Of a stretch of 64,000 nt of DNA, positions 45,186 through 53,403 are shown in pieces (the first letter of the stretch is position 1; each line of letters begins with the position of its first letter). Under the pieces are notes generated by a model. That model was not told the DNA's origin and searched no databases. It saw only the letters and a list, made by a program, of their open reading frames with translations. Source of the stretch: Roseococcus sp. (GTDB lineage Bacteria; Pseudomonadota; Alphaproteobacteria; Acetobacterales; Acetobacteraceae); contig JAOAIK010000010.1 of the NCBI GenBank assembly GCA_026414745.1, forward strand, positions 1-64,000, read 5' to 3'. The translations under genes and the position numbers were made by a program.

Positions 45186-46055
45186 TCACTCCCCGCCGCC
45201 GAGAGCGTGGACGTAGACGGTCAGCATGTTGATGGTGGCGGGATCGAGCCGCCCCCGCCAGGCGGGCATGACGCCCGCGCGGCTGTAGGCGATGCTGCGC
45301 ACGATGCTCGCCTTGTCGCCGCCGTAGAGCCAGATGCGGTCGTTCAGCCGCGGCGCGCCCATCTCGCGGTTGCCCTCGCCGCGCTCGCCGTGGCAGGCGG
45401 CGCAGTTCTCGGCGTAGAGGCCGGCGCCGCGCTCGGCGGCGGCGCGGTCCGTCGCGCGGCCGGCGAGGGAGAGGACATGCTCCGCCACGTCGTTGATCTG
45501 CGCGAGGGTGAGCATCTGCGAGGCGAGATAGGCGGGCATGGCGATGCCCCGTTCCTCGTCGCTCTCGCCCGCGCGCACGCCGTGCGAGATGGTGTGGTGA
45601 ATGGCCTCGAAGCTGCCGCCGAAGATCCAGTCGTCGTCGGCGAGGCTCGGGAAGCCGCCCGGTGCGCCCTGGCCGCCCGCGCCGTGGCAGCCGGCGCAGT
45701 TGTTGGCGAAAGCGATGCGGCCGCCGGCCATGGCGAAGGCGCGCAGTTCGGGGTCGGCGGCGATCTGCTCGGGCGTGGCGGCGCGGATACGCGCCAGCAT
45801 CGGCTCCATCCGCGCGCGGCCCTGCTCGATCTGCGCGGGCAGGGCGCCGCGCGCCGTCCAGCCCGTCAGGCCCGTGGCGCCGGTGATGGGCAGGGCAGGG
45901 TAGAGCACCACCCACACCAGCGAGAACAGCACCGTGGCGTAGAAGGTGTAGAGCCACCACTTCGGCAGCGGCGTGTTCAGCTCCTTCAGCCCGTCCCACT
46001 CATGGCCGGTGGTGTTCTGGCCGGAGAGGCTGTCCTTTTCGATTTTCGTCGGCAT
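45186..46055 (-). CDS. ccoP: cbb3-type cytochrome c oxidase subunit III (diheme)
   Basis: A 289-aa membrane-anchored diheme cytochrome c. An N-terminal segment (HEWDGLKELNTPLPKWWLYTF) precedes the single helix; heme motifs are C120-A-G-C123-H124 and C218-A-A-C221-H222. It passes electrons from cytochrome c to CcoO/CcoN. It follows the tiny ccoQ gene. Confidence 0.96.
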   Translation of the reverse strand: MPTKIEKDSLSGQNTTGHEWDGLKELNTPLPKWWLYTFYATVLFSLVWVVLYPALPITGATGLTGWTARGALPAQIEQGRARMEPMLARIRAATPEQIAADPELRAFAMAGGRIAFANNCAGCHGAGGQGAPGGFPSLADDDWIFGGSFEAIHHTISHGVRAGESDEERGIAMPAYLASQMLTLAQINDVAEHVLSLAGRATDRAAAERGAGLYAENCAACHGERGEGNREMGAPRLNDRIWLYGGDKASIVRSIAYSRAGVMPAWRGRLDPATINMLTVYVHALGGGE

Positions 46056-46069
46056 GGTCTCGCCCTTCC

Positions 46070-46222
46070 TCAGCCCTGCTTCCCGTCACGGAAGATCATC
46101 TCGCCGCGCCGGCGCCATTCCTCGCGCCGCGAAGGGCGCATCACCCATACCAGGATCCCGGCGAAGAGCAGGAAGAACCAGACGACCCAGAGGGTGGAGA
46201 AGAGGGGTTGCAGCTCGCTCAT
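46070..46222 (-). CDS. ccoQ: cbb3-type oxidase small subunit CcoQ
   Basis: A 50-aa frame between ccoO and ccoP. It has a short head (MSELQPLFSTL), one transmembrane helix (WVVWFFLLFAGILVWVM), and a strongly basic tail (RPSRREEWRRRGEMIFRDGKQ). Size, topology, the PSRR motif after the helix and gene position match CcoQ/FixQ, which stabilises CcoP in the complex. GGAGG lies just upstream of the ATG. Confidence 0.88.
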   Translation of the reverse strand: MSELQPLFSTLWVVWFFLLFAGILVWVMRPSRREEWRRRGEMIFRDGKQG

Positions 46223-46232
46223 CGCCGCCTCC

Positions 46233-46964
46233 TCACTGCTGGCGGAGCTGGGCGGGAGTCACGTCGCGGAAATCGACGAGCGTGCCCAGCATCTGCAGAT
46301 AGGCGACCAGCGCGTCCATCTCGGTGATCACCGACGGGTTGCCGTCGAAGGCCGCCTGGCGGGCGCGGGCGTAGCGGGACTGGAAGCCGGCCGCGTCGCG
46401 GTCGGGGCGCGCCTGCGCCTCGAGGTCTGCGCGCGCGTTCGCCACCATCTCGTCCGTGTAGGGCACGCCGAGCGCGCGCAGCGCGCGCAGATGCTCCTGC
46501 ACGTTCCGGTAGTCGAGCGGGCGGTCGAGGAAGGCGTAGGGCGGCATGACGCTGCCCGGCACCAGCGCGCGCGGGTCGCGCAGATGCGCCGCATGCCAGT
46601 CGTCGGAGTAGCGGCCGCCGACGCGCGCCAGATCCGGCCCCGTGCGCTTGGAGCCCCACTGGAAGGGATGGTCGTACATGCTCTCGGCCGCGAGCGAGTA
46701 GTGGCCGTAACGCTCGTGCTCGTCGCGGAAGGGGCGCACCATCTGGCTGTGGCAGACGTAGCAGCCCTCGCGGATGTAGATGTTGCGGCCCATCAACTCG
46801 AGCGGCGTGTAGGGGCGGATGCCCTGCACCCGCTCGATGGTGCTCTCCACCGTGAAGAGCGGCACGATCTGCGCGAGCCCGCCGATCGAGACGGTGATGA
46901 GCGAGAGCACGGCGAGCAGGATGACGTTCCGCTCGATGGTGCCGTGGGTGAAGTTCTTCAGCAT
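46233..46964 (-). CDS. ccoO: cbb3-type cytochrome c oxidase subunit II (monoheme)
   Basis: A 243-aa membrane-anchored cytochrome c. The N-terminal helix ([21 protein letters not shown]) precedes the heme site C68-Y-V-C71-H72 in [13 protein letters not shown], and [37 protein letters not shown] supplies the methionine ligand region. Standard CcoO length. Located 13 bp after ccoN. Confidence 0.97.
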   Translation of the reverse strand: MLKNFTHGTIERNVILLAVLSLITVSIGGLAQIVPLFTVESTIERVQGIRPYTPLELMGRNIYIREGCYVCHSQMVRPFRDEHERYGHYSLAAESMYDHPFQWGSKRTGPDLARVGGRYSDDWHAAHLRDPRALVPGSVMPPYAFLDRPLDYRNVQEHLRALRALGVPYTDEMVANARADLEAQARPDRDAAGFQSRYARARQAAFDGNPSVITEMDALVAYLQMLGTLVDFRDVTPAQLRQQ

Positions 46965-46977
46965 GGCGCGGGCTCCC

Positions 46978-48468
46978 TCACTCGGCCGGCACGGCGCGCG
47001 CGCCTGCGGGGGCGGCGGCGCGGACCGGCTCCTCGGCCTCGCTCTCGGTGATGGTCTTCCAGACGTTCCAGGCCATGAGCATCGCGCCGGCGAGGTAGAG
47101 CACGCCGCCGATCACGCGGATCACGTAGTAGGGGTGCATGGCCGCCACGGTCTCGATGAAGCTGTACTGCAGGAAGCCGAGCTCGTCGTAGGCGCGCCAC
47201 ATGAGCCCCTGCATGATGCCCGAGACCCACATCGCCGTGATGTAGAGCACGATGCCGATGGTCGCGAGCCAGAAGTGCCAGGACATCAGCCTGTGGCTCC
47301 ACATGCCGCGCCGGCCCCACAGCGTCGGGATCAGCCAGTAGAGCGCGCCGAAGGTGACCAGGCCGTTCCACCCCAGCGCGCCCGAATGCACGTGGCCGAT
47401 CGTCCAGTCCGTGTAGTGCGACAGGCCGTTGACCGCGCGGATCGACATCACCGGCCCTTCGAAGGTGGACATGCCGTAGAAGGCGACCGCCGTGACGGAG
47501 AAGCGCAGCCCAGGATTGGTGCGCAGCTTGTCCCAGGCGCCCGAGAGCGTCATGATCCCGTTGATCATGCCGCCCCAGGAGGGCATCCAGAGCATGACCG
47601 AGAACACCATGCCGAGCGTCTGCGCCCAGTCGGGCAGGGCGGTGTAGTGCAGGTGGTGCGGGCCCGCCCAGATGTAGAGGAAGATCAGCGACCAGAAGTG
47701 CACGATGGAGAGGCGGTAGGAATAGACCGGTCGCTCTTCCTGCTCCGGAATGAAGTAGTACATCATCCCGAGGAAGCCCGCCGTCAGGAAGAAACCGACC
47801 GCGTTGTGGCCGTACCACCACTGGATCATCGCGCCCTGCACGCCCGGAGGCGCCGCATAGGACCAGGTGCTGCCGATCGAGACGGGAAGCGAGATGTTGT
47901 TCCCGATGTGCAGCATCGCGACCGTGATGATGAAGGCGAGGAAGAACCAGTTCGCCACGTAGATGTGCGGCTCCTCGCGCTTCATGATCGTGCCGACGAA
48001 GGCGACGAGGTAGATCACCCACAGCAGGGTCAGGAACAGGTCCACGAACCACTCCGGCTCGGCGTATTCCTTGCCCTGCGTGACGCCGAGCACGTAGCCG
48101 AGCGCCGCCGAGACGATGAAGAACTGGTAGCCCCAGAACAGGAACCAGCCCATCTCCTCGCCGCCGAAGAGCCGCGCGCGGCAGGTGCGCTGCACGATGT
48201 AGAGCGAGGTGCCGAGCAGCGCGTTGCCGCCGAAGGCGAAGATCACCGCGCTGGTGTGCAGCGGGCGCAGTCGGCCGAAAGTCGTCCACTCCAGGTCGAG
48301 GTTGAGGACCGGCCAAGCGAGCTGGGCGGCGATCACGACGCCGACCAGGAAGCCCACGATCCCCCAGAAGAGGGTGACGAGGGCAAAGGCGCGGATCGGC
48401 CCCTCGACATAGTCGGGCATGGGTCTCGGCAGGGCGCCCCCATGGGCGGGCGCGGCGGCGGTAGCCAT
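46978..48468 (-). CDS. ccoN: cbb3-type cytochrome c oxidase subunit I
   Basis: The 496-aa catalytic subunit with twelve helices, carrying heme b, heme b3 and CuB. Visible ligand-bearing segments include [33 protein letters not shown] (CuB histidine and tyrosine region), [10 protein letters not shown] and [12 protein letters not shown]-type histidines ([14 protein letters not shown]). It reduces oxygen to water with very high affinity and pumps protons. ATG 48468 has GAAGGA nearby; a frame upstream to 48537 is open but unlike the family. First gene of the cluster, with a FixK/FNR-type site about 90 bp upstream. Confidence 0.97.
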   Translation of the reverse strand: MATAAAPAHGGALPRPMPDYVEGPIRAFALVTLFWGIVGFLVGVVIAAQLAWPVLNLDLEWTTFGRLRPLHTSAVIFAFGGNALLGTSLYIVQRTCRARLFGGEEMGWFLFWGYQFFIVSAALGYVLGVTQGKEYAEPEWFVDLFLTLLWVIYLVAFVGTIMKREEPHIYVANWFFLAFIITVAMLHIGNNISLPVSIGSTWSYAAPPGVQGAMIQWWYGHNAVGFFLTAGFLGMMYYFIPEQEERPVYSYRLSIVHFWSLIFLYIWAGPHHLHYTALPDWAQTLGMVFSVMLWMPSWGGMINGIMTLSGAWDKLRTNPGLRFSVTAVAFYGMSTFEGPVMSIRAVNGLSHYTDWTIGHVHSGALGWNGLVTFGALYWLIPTLWGRRGMWSHRLMSWHFWLATIGIVLYITAMWVSGIMQGLMWRAYDELGFLQYSFIETVAAMHPYYVIRVIGGVLYLAGAMLMAWNVWKTITESEAEEPVRAAAPAGARAVPAE

Positions 48469-48555
48469 TGCGTGTCCTTCCTCGCTCCTCGGCGCGCGCG
48501 GAACCGCTGTCCCGCGGCCGTGAGGAGAGCGAAGCATTGCTGCGCCGCAGCGTCC

Positions 48556-48569
48556 TTGAGGGAGATCAA
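48556..48569. promoter_or_regulatory. FNR/FixK-type binding site between ccoN and DUF2189
   Basis: TTGAG-GGAG-ATCAA matches the consensus TTGAT-N4-ATCAA in nine of ten fixed positions, with perfect TTGA-N6-TCAA half-sites. It lies in the 164-bp divergent region, its centre about 94 bp before the ccoN ATG and about 70 bp before the DUF2189 ATG. A class-II activator at -41.5 would place a -10 near ACAATA (48595-48600) for the plus-strand gene; for ccoN the predicted start would be near 48521. cco operons are classic FixK/FNR targets. Confidence 0.7.
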
Positions 48570-48632
48570 TCCCCTCGCCCCCGGTTTCGGGGAAACAATA
48601 GACTGATATCCCGCAGACCCGAGGAGGTTCCG

Positions 48633-49418
48633 ATGGAAGCCGAGAGCACCGAGGCCGCCATGCCCGCCACGCGCCGCGTGCGCCAGGTCGCCACCGACCG
48701 CCCCTGGGCCTGGCTCACCGCCGGCTGGCGCGACATGATGGCGAACAAGCCGATCAGCCTGGCCTATGGGGCGGCGCTCGTGCTGCTCGGCTGGCTGCTG
48801 ACGCTGCTGATGTTCGAGTTCGACACGCCCTGGGCCATCCTTCCGGCGAGCGCAGGCTTCTTCATCATGGCGCCGATCCTCGCCACCGGGCTCTACGAGG
48901 TGAGTCGCCGCCGCGCCGCGGGCGAGGGGGTGACGCTGGCGGAGGCCATGCAGGGCTTCCGCCGCAACGGCGTGCAGATCGCGATGATGGGGGTGCTGCT
49001 GCTGGTGATCCACCTTTTCTGGATCCGGATCGCGGGGCTGCTCTTCGCGCTCTTCTTCGGCGTGAACTTCGCGCCCTCGCTCGCCCAGCTCCCCATGGCC
49101 ATGCTGCAGAGCGAGCAGTTCCTGCCTTTCCTCGTCGTCGGCACCGGCTTCGGCTTCGTGCTGGCGGCCGTCACCTTCGCGGCCAGCGCCGTCTCCATCC
49201 CGATGCTGCTCGACCGGCCGGAGGTGACCTTCCTCGAGGCGGTGACCGTCTCCATCCAGGCGGTGATGGAGAACTGGAAGGCGATGGCGCTCTGGGCCGG
49301 GCTGATCGTGGTGTTCACCGGGCTCGCGCTGGTTCCCTTCTATCTCGGGCTGGTCATCGCCATGCCGCTGATCGGGCACGCCACCTGGCACGCCTACAGG
49401 GACATCGTGCTGCGCTGA
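48633..49418 (+). CDS. DUF2189 membrane protein
   Basis: A 261-aa integral membrane protein with about five helices. Family features: the N-terminal [25 protein letters not shown]-type segment ([20 protein letters not shown]), then [17 protein letters not shown] and the late [26 protein letters not shown]. The function of DUF2189 is unknown. GAGGAGG precedes the ATG. It is divergent from ccoN and shares the region with the FixK-type box, suggesting co-regulation with low-oxygen respiration. Confidence 0.85.
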   Translation: MEAESTEAAMPATRRVRQVATDRPWAWLTAGWRDMMANKPISLAYGAALVLLGWLLTLLMFEFDTPWAILPASAGFFIMAPILATGLYEVSRRRAAGEGVTLAEAMQGFRRNGVQIAMMGVLLLVIHLFWIRIAGLLFALFFGVNFAPSLAQLPMAMLQSEQFLPFLVVGTGFGFVLAAVTFAASAVSIPMLLDRPEVTFLEAVTVSIQAVMENWKAMALWAGLIVVFTGLALVPFYLGLVIAMPLIGHATWHAYRDIVLR

Positions 49419-49427
49419 GCGGCCCGT

Positions 49428-49456
49428 TCCTCCTCGTCCTCCTCGTCCTCCTCTTC
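49428..49456. repeat. TCC/TCG trinucleotide microsatellite
   Basis: A run of TCC, TCC, TCG units repeated about three times lies 10 bp after the DUF2189 stop and before the TRAP-type gene. It is in untranslated sequence. Such tracts can slip during replication, but no effect on a gene is evident. Confidence 0.6.
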
Positions 49457-49533
49457 CGCGGTTCCGCCTGGAAAGCGGCGTCCGCTTCTGGCACACTCGC
49501 CATCATGAAAGCCGCGCGCCGGGCGCGAGCGGG

Positions 49534-50610
49534 ATGATCGGGCGAGTGGTCGAGATGCGAAGCCGGTTTCCGAGATCGCCCTGGAGTCTTCTCGCAATCC
49601 TGTGCCTCCTCGGCGTCCCCGCGCGGGCGCAGGAGACCGTCCATCTCCGGATCCTCGGCGGGCTCGCCAATGTCAGCCAGTATGTGCGCTTCGAACAGCC
49701 CTTCTGGGAGCGCCGAATCCGGGAGTTGAGCGGCGGGCGGCTGACGGCCGAGATCATGTCCTTCGACGCGGCCGGGCTGCGCCCCTCGGAAGTCCTGCCC
49801 CTCATGCGCCTCGGCGTGGCGCCCTTCGCCAATGTGCTCCTGGCCGCCGCCGCCGGGGAGGATCCGGAGATCAACATCGCTGACCTGCCGACCCTGAACC
49901 CCGACATCGCCAGCCTGCGGCAGAACGTGGCGCGGGTTCGTCCCTTCGTGGCGCAGCTCTTGCGGGACCGATACGATGTCGAACTGCTCGCGATCTACAC
50001 CTACCCCGCGCAGGTGATCTTCTGCCGCCGCGCCTTCTCGGGCCTGTCCGACCTTGCGGGCCGGCGCGTCCGCACCTCCTCCGTCGCGCAGTCCGAGGTG
50101 GTGGAGGCCCTCGGCGCGAGGCCCGTGGTCATCCCCTTCGCCGAGATCGTTCCCGCCATCCGCGCCGGGGTCGTCGAGTGCGCGATCACCGGAACGCTGT
50201 CGGGGAACGCCATCGGGCTGCACGAGGTGACGACGCATGTCCACGCGCTGGCGATCTCCTGGGGCCTCTCGGCCTTCGGCGCGAGCCGGGGCGCTTGGGA
50301 GACGCTGAGCGAGGCCGACCGTGCGCTGCTGCGCTCCGCGCTCGCGGATCTCGAGCGCGAGATCTGGGAGGGGGCGGAGCGAGAGACCGGCGAGGGGCTC
50401 GCCTGCAACACGGGTCAGTCGGGCTGCAGCTCCGGACGGCCGGGGCGGATGACGCTGGTGCCCGTCTCCCGTGCGGACGCGGCCCTGCGCGAGCGGCTGC
50501 TGCGCGAGACGGTGCTGCCTCGCTGGATCGCGCGCTGCGGGCCCGACTGCGCGCAATTGTGGAACGACCTGCTCGCCCCTCTGACCGGGGTGCGGGCGAG
50601 GGCGTCCTGA
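49534..50610 (+). CDS. TRAP-type (DctP family) periplasmic binding protein, probable sensory partner of the next kinase
   Basis: A 358-aa secreted binding protein. A signal peptide is visible (WSLLAILCLLGVPARAQE), then the DctP fold: RIRELSGGRLTAEIMSF, ADLPTLNP, AGRRVRTSSVAQSEVVEALGARP, FAEIVPAIRAGVVECAITGT. The C-terminal 80 residues contain two cysteine pairs (CNTGQSGC, RCGPDC) that may form disulfides. Start is either ATG 49534 or ATG 49555; the latter gives a cleaner signal peptide. No TRAP permease (DctQ/DctM) is present. The stop codon overlaps the hybrid kinase ATG (TGATG), so it likely captures a ligand for the kinase's periplasmic domain. Confidence 0.85.
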   Translation: MIGRVVEMRSRFPRSPWSLLAILCLLGVPARAQETVHLRILGGLANVSQYVRFEQPFWERRIRELSGGRLTAEIMSFDAAGLRPSEVLPLMRLGVAPFANVLLAAAAGEDPEINIADLPTLNPDIASLRQNVARVRPFVAQLLRDRYDVELLAIYTYPAQVIFCRRAFSGLSDLAGRRVRTSSVAQSEVVEALGARPVVIPFAEIVPAIRAGVVECAITGTLSGNAIGLHEVTTHVHALAISWGLSAFGASRGAWETLSEADRALLRSALADLEREIWEGAERETGEGLACNTGQSGCSSGRPGRMTLVPVSRADAALRERLLRETVLPRWIARCGPDCAQLWNDLLAPLTGVRARAS

Positions 50611-53396
50611 TGCGCAGCGGCGGGCTCCTGCGCCTCGCCGTCATCGCCGCCGCGTCGGCGATCCTGCTCGCCCAGGGCCTTGCCACGGCGCTGCTGCTCG
50701 AGCGGTCGCATCGCGCCGCGCTGGAGCAGGCGGGCGAGACGGTGGCGCGCGTCGGCCGGTCGGTCGAGGCGGCGATCAACCGCAACCTGCTGCAGGTGGA
50801 CTCCATGCTGCTCGGCTTGCCGGTGCTGCTGCAGCCGGTGGTCCACGAGGGGCGGCTGGACGGCAACGCCGCGAGCCTGCTGCTGCGCGAACTCTCCAAC
50901 CAGAACTTCACCTTCCGCGACGTGCTGCTGGTGGGGGCGGACAACTTGCCGGTGGCGACGGCGCTGACCGTCTCGCGGCGCCGGCCGCTGCCGCTGCCGC
51001 TCGGCGCGGCTTATGCCGAGAGCGGCGTGCCCGGGGGGGTCCTGCGCATCGGCGGCCCCGTCCGCAACCCGATGACGGGCGAATGGGCGGTCTTCTTCGC
51101 CCGTCCGGTGACGCTGCGCGGTGTCGGGCCGCTGACCGCGGTGGCGGAACTCCCTGTATCGGGGCTGAGCGGGCTGCTGGCCGCCGGGGGCGAGCCGCCG
51201 GGGCTGCGCGTCACGCTCGAACTGCGCGACGGCACGCTGCTCGCCTCGCTGCCGCATGACGAGGGGCGGATCGGGACCCGGCTGCCCCGGGGCGGCAGCC
51301 CCTCGCACACCGAGGTGTCGCGTTTCGACGGGCAGCCCGTGCTCGGCATCGAGCGCCGCACCCTCTATCCGGCCATGGTGGTGGTGGTGACGATGGACCG
51401 GACCGCCGCCCTGGCGGGATGGCGGGCGGAGCTGACCCGCTCGATCCTCGCCTCGCTGGGCCTTGGCGCCCTGGTGGTGGCGCTGGCGGCGCTGCTGCTT
51501 CTCTCGCTGCGCCAGCGCGCCCGCGTCGAGGAGGAGCGCCAGCGCTGGCGCGCGCGCCTGGAAAGCGCGCTCGAGAGCATGAACGACGGCTTCGTGATGT
51601 TCGACGCCGAGGACCGCCTGGTGATCTGCAACCAGCGCTACAAGGAGCTTTATGCGGCCTCCGCCCCCTACATCGTCGAGGGCGCCCATTTCGACGACAT
51701 CATCCGCGGCGGTATCCGCAACGGCCAGTACCCCCAGTTCCGCGGCGACGAGGACCAGTTCATCCGCGACCTCAAGGCCTGGCGCCGCTCCAACGGCCCG
51801 CCCATCGAGCGGCTGCTGCCGGACGGACGGTGGGTGCTCATCACGGAGCGGCCGATGCCGGATGGCGGGACGGTGGGCATCCGCACCGACATCACGGCGC
51901 TCAAGCGCGCCATGGAAGAGCTCGAGCAGGCGGCGGAAGCCAAGACCATGTTCCTGGCGCGCATGTCGCACGAGCTGCGCACGCCGATGAACGCGATCCT
52001 GGGATTTGCGCAGCTTCTGCTCTCCGGGGGGGATCTGAGCCCGACGCAGCAGGAACAGCTGCGTCTCCTGGAAGAGGCGGGCCGCCACCTGCGCGAACTG
52101 GTGAACGGCCTTCTCGACCTTGCCAAGATCGACGCCGGCAAGCTCGAGCTCGATCTCGCGCCGACGCCTCTGGCCTCGCTGCTGGCCGGCTGCATCGGCT
52201 TCCTGGGACCCGAGGCGCAGCGCAAGGGCGTGGACCTGCGGCTGGATGCGGCCGAGGGGCTGCCCGAGGCGGTCGAGGCGGATGCCACCCGGCTGCGGCA
52301 GATGGTGCTGAACCTGCTCTCGAACGCCGTGAAGTTCACGCCGCGGGGCGGAGAGGTGGTGCTGCGGATCCTCCCCCTGGCCGGCGAGGGAATCCGGATC
52401 GAGGTGAAGGATAGCGGGCCGGGCGTCCCTGAGGCCAAGCGCCACCTCCTGTTCCAGGATTTCACGCAGCTCGGCCGCGTCGGCGATCCGGAGAGCCCGG
52501 GAACCGGGCTCGGGCTCGCGATCACCGCGCGGCTCGTCGCGTTGATGAGGGGGCGGATCGGCGTGGACAGCGAGGCAGGCAGGGGCGCCAGCTTCTGGAT
52601 CGAGCTCCCGGTGCGGCCGGCGGCGGTCGCGCCGGCGGCGCCTGCGGCGCTGCCCGCGCTTCGTCCTCTGCGGGTGCTGGTGGCGGACGACATCAGCGCC
52701 AACCGTGTGCTGATGCGGGCCCTGCTCAGTGCCGCCGGGCACGAGGTGACTCTCGCCGGCGACGGTCAGGAGGCGCTGGCTCTGGCGAGCGGCGGCGCCT
52801 TCGACGCCGTTCTGATGGATGTGCGCATGCCCGGCATGGACGGGTTGGAGGCCACCCGGCGCATTCGCGCCCTTCCGGGGGAGGCGGGCCGGGTTCCGGT
52901 CATCGCCGTCACGGCCTCCGCCTTGCCGGAGGAGGTGGCCGAATGCAGGGCCGCCGGGATGGACGCGCATATCGCCAAGCCGGTGGACCGCGAGGCGCTC
53001 CTTTCCCTGCTCGCGCGGCTGTGCGCGGACAGAGCGCCTGCCGCGCGCGAGGAGGCTCCGGGCGGGGCGCTCCTGTCGGAGCTCGGCGCCGCCGGCCCCT
53101 CCGTCCTGAGGGAATTCCTGGAGGAACTGGAGGAGGTGGCGGCGGAGATCGCCGCACCGGCGGTGGAGGAGGATGCCGGCACGCTGCGCGCGCTGCTCCA
53201 CCGCGGGCTGGGCGCGAGTGCGACGCTCGGCGCGGAGACCCTGCGCGCCCTTTTCGAGGACGCGTCGCGGCAGGTTCGCGAGGGCGGCCCTTCGCCGGGT
53301 GTCCTCGCGCATCTGCGGGCGCGGCTGGGCGCCGAGATGCCGGCACTGCGCGAGCGGCTGCGCGCCACGGGAGGGGCGTGCACACCAGCGGCCTGA
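50610..53396 (+). CDS. Hybrid sensor histidine kinase with receiver and HPt-like domains
   Basis: A 928-aa membrane kinase. TM1 about 7-30; periplasmic sensor domain about 31-275; TM2 about 278-300; coiled segment; PAS domain about 318-430; HisKA with phospho-acceptor H454 (MSHELRTPMN); HATPase with NLLSNAVKF and GTGLGLAI; receiver domain with phospho-acceptor D737 (LMDVRMPGMDG) and K790. The C-terminal ~120 residues resemble an HPt domain with H864 in LLHRGLGASATLGAETL, where canonical HPt has H-x2-LKG. Coupled to the TRAP-type protein. No response regulator is adjacent. Confidence 0.93.
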   Translation: MRSGGLLRLAVIAAASAILLAQGLATALLLERSHRAALEQAGETVARVGRSVEAAINRNLLQVDSMLLGLPVLLQPVVHEGRLDGNAASLLLRELSNQNFTFRDVLLVGADNLPVATALTVSRRRPLPLPLGAAYAESGVPGGVLRIGGPVRNPMTGEWAVFFARPVTLRGVGPLTAVAELPVSGLSGLLAAGGEPPGLRVTLELRDGTLLASLPHDEGRIGTRLPRGGSPSHTEVSRFDGQPVLGIERRTLYPAMVVVVTMDRTAALAGWRAELTRSILASLGLGALVVALAALLLLSLRQRARVEEERQRWRARLESALESMNDGFVMFDAEDRLVICNQRYKELYAASAPYIVEGAHFDDIIRGGIRNGQYPQFRGDEDQFIRDLKAWRRSNGPPIERLLPDGRWVLITERPMPDGGTVGIRTDITALKRAMEELEQAAEAKTMFLARMSHELRTPMNAILGFAQLLLSGGDLSPTQQEQLRLLEEAGRHLRELVNGLLDLAKIDAGKLELDLAPTPLASLLAGCIGFLGPEAQRKGVDLRLDAAEGLPEAVEADATRLRQMVLNLLSNAVKFTPRGGEVVLRILPLAGEGIRIEVKDSGPGVPEAKRHLLFQDFTQLGRVGDPESPGTGLGLAITARLVALMRGRIGVDSEAGRGASFWIELPVRPAAVAPAAPAALPALRPLRVLVADDISANRVLMRALLSAAGHEVTLAGDGQEALALASGGAFDAVLMDVRMPGMDGLEATRRIRALPGEAGRVPVIAVTASALPEEVAECRAAGMDAHIAKPVDREALLSLLARLCADRAPAAREEAPGGALLSELGAAGPSVLREFLEELEEVAAEIAAPAVEEDAGTLRALLHRGLGASATLGAETLRALFEDASRQVREGGPSPGVLAHLRARLGAEMPALRERLRATGGACTPAA

Positions 53397-53403
53397 GGGA
53401 GCG

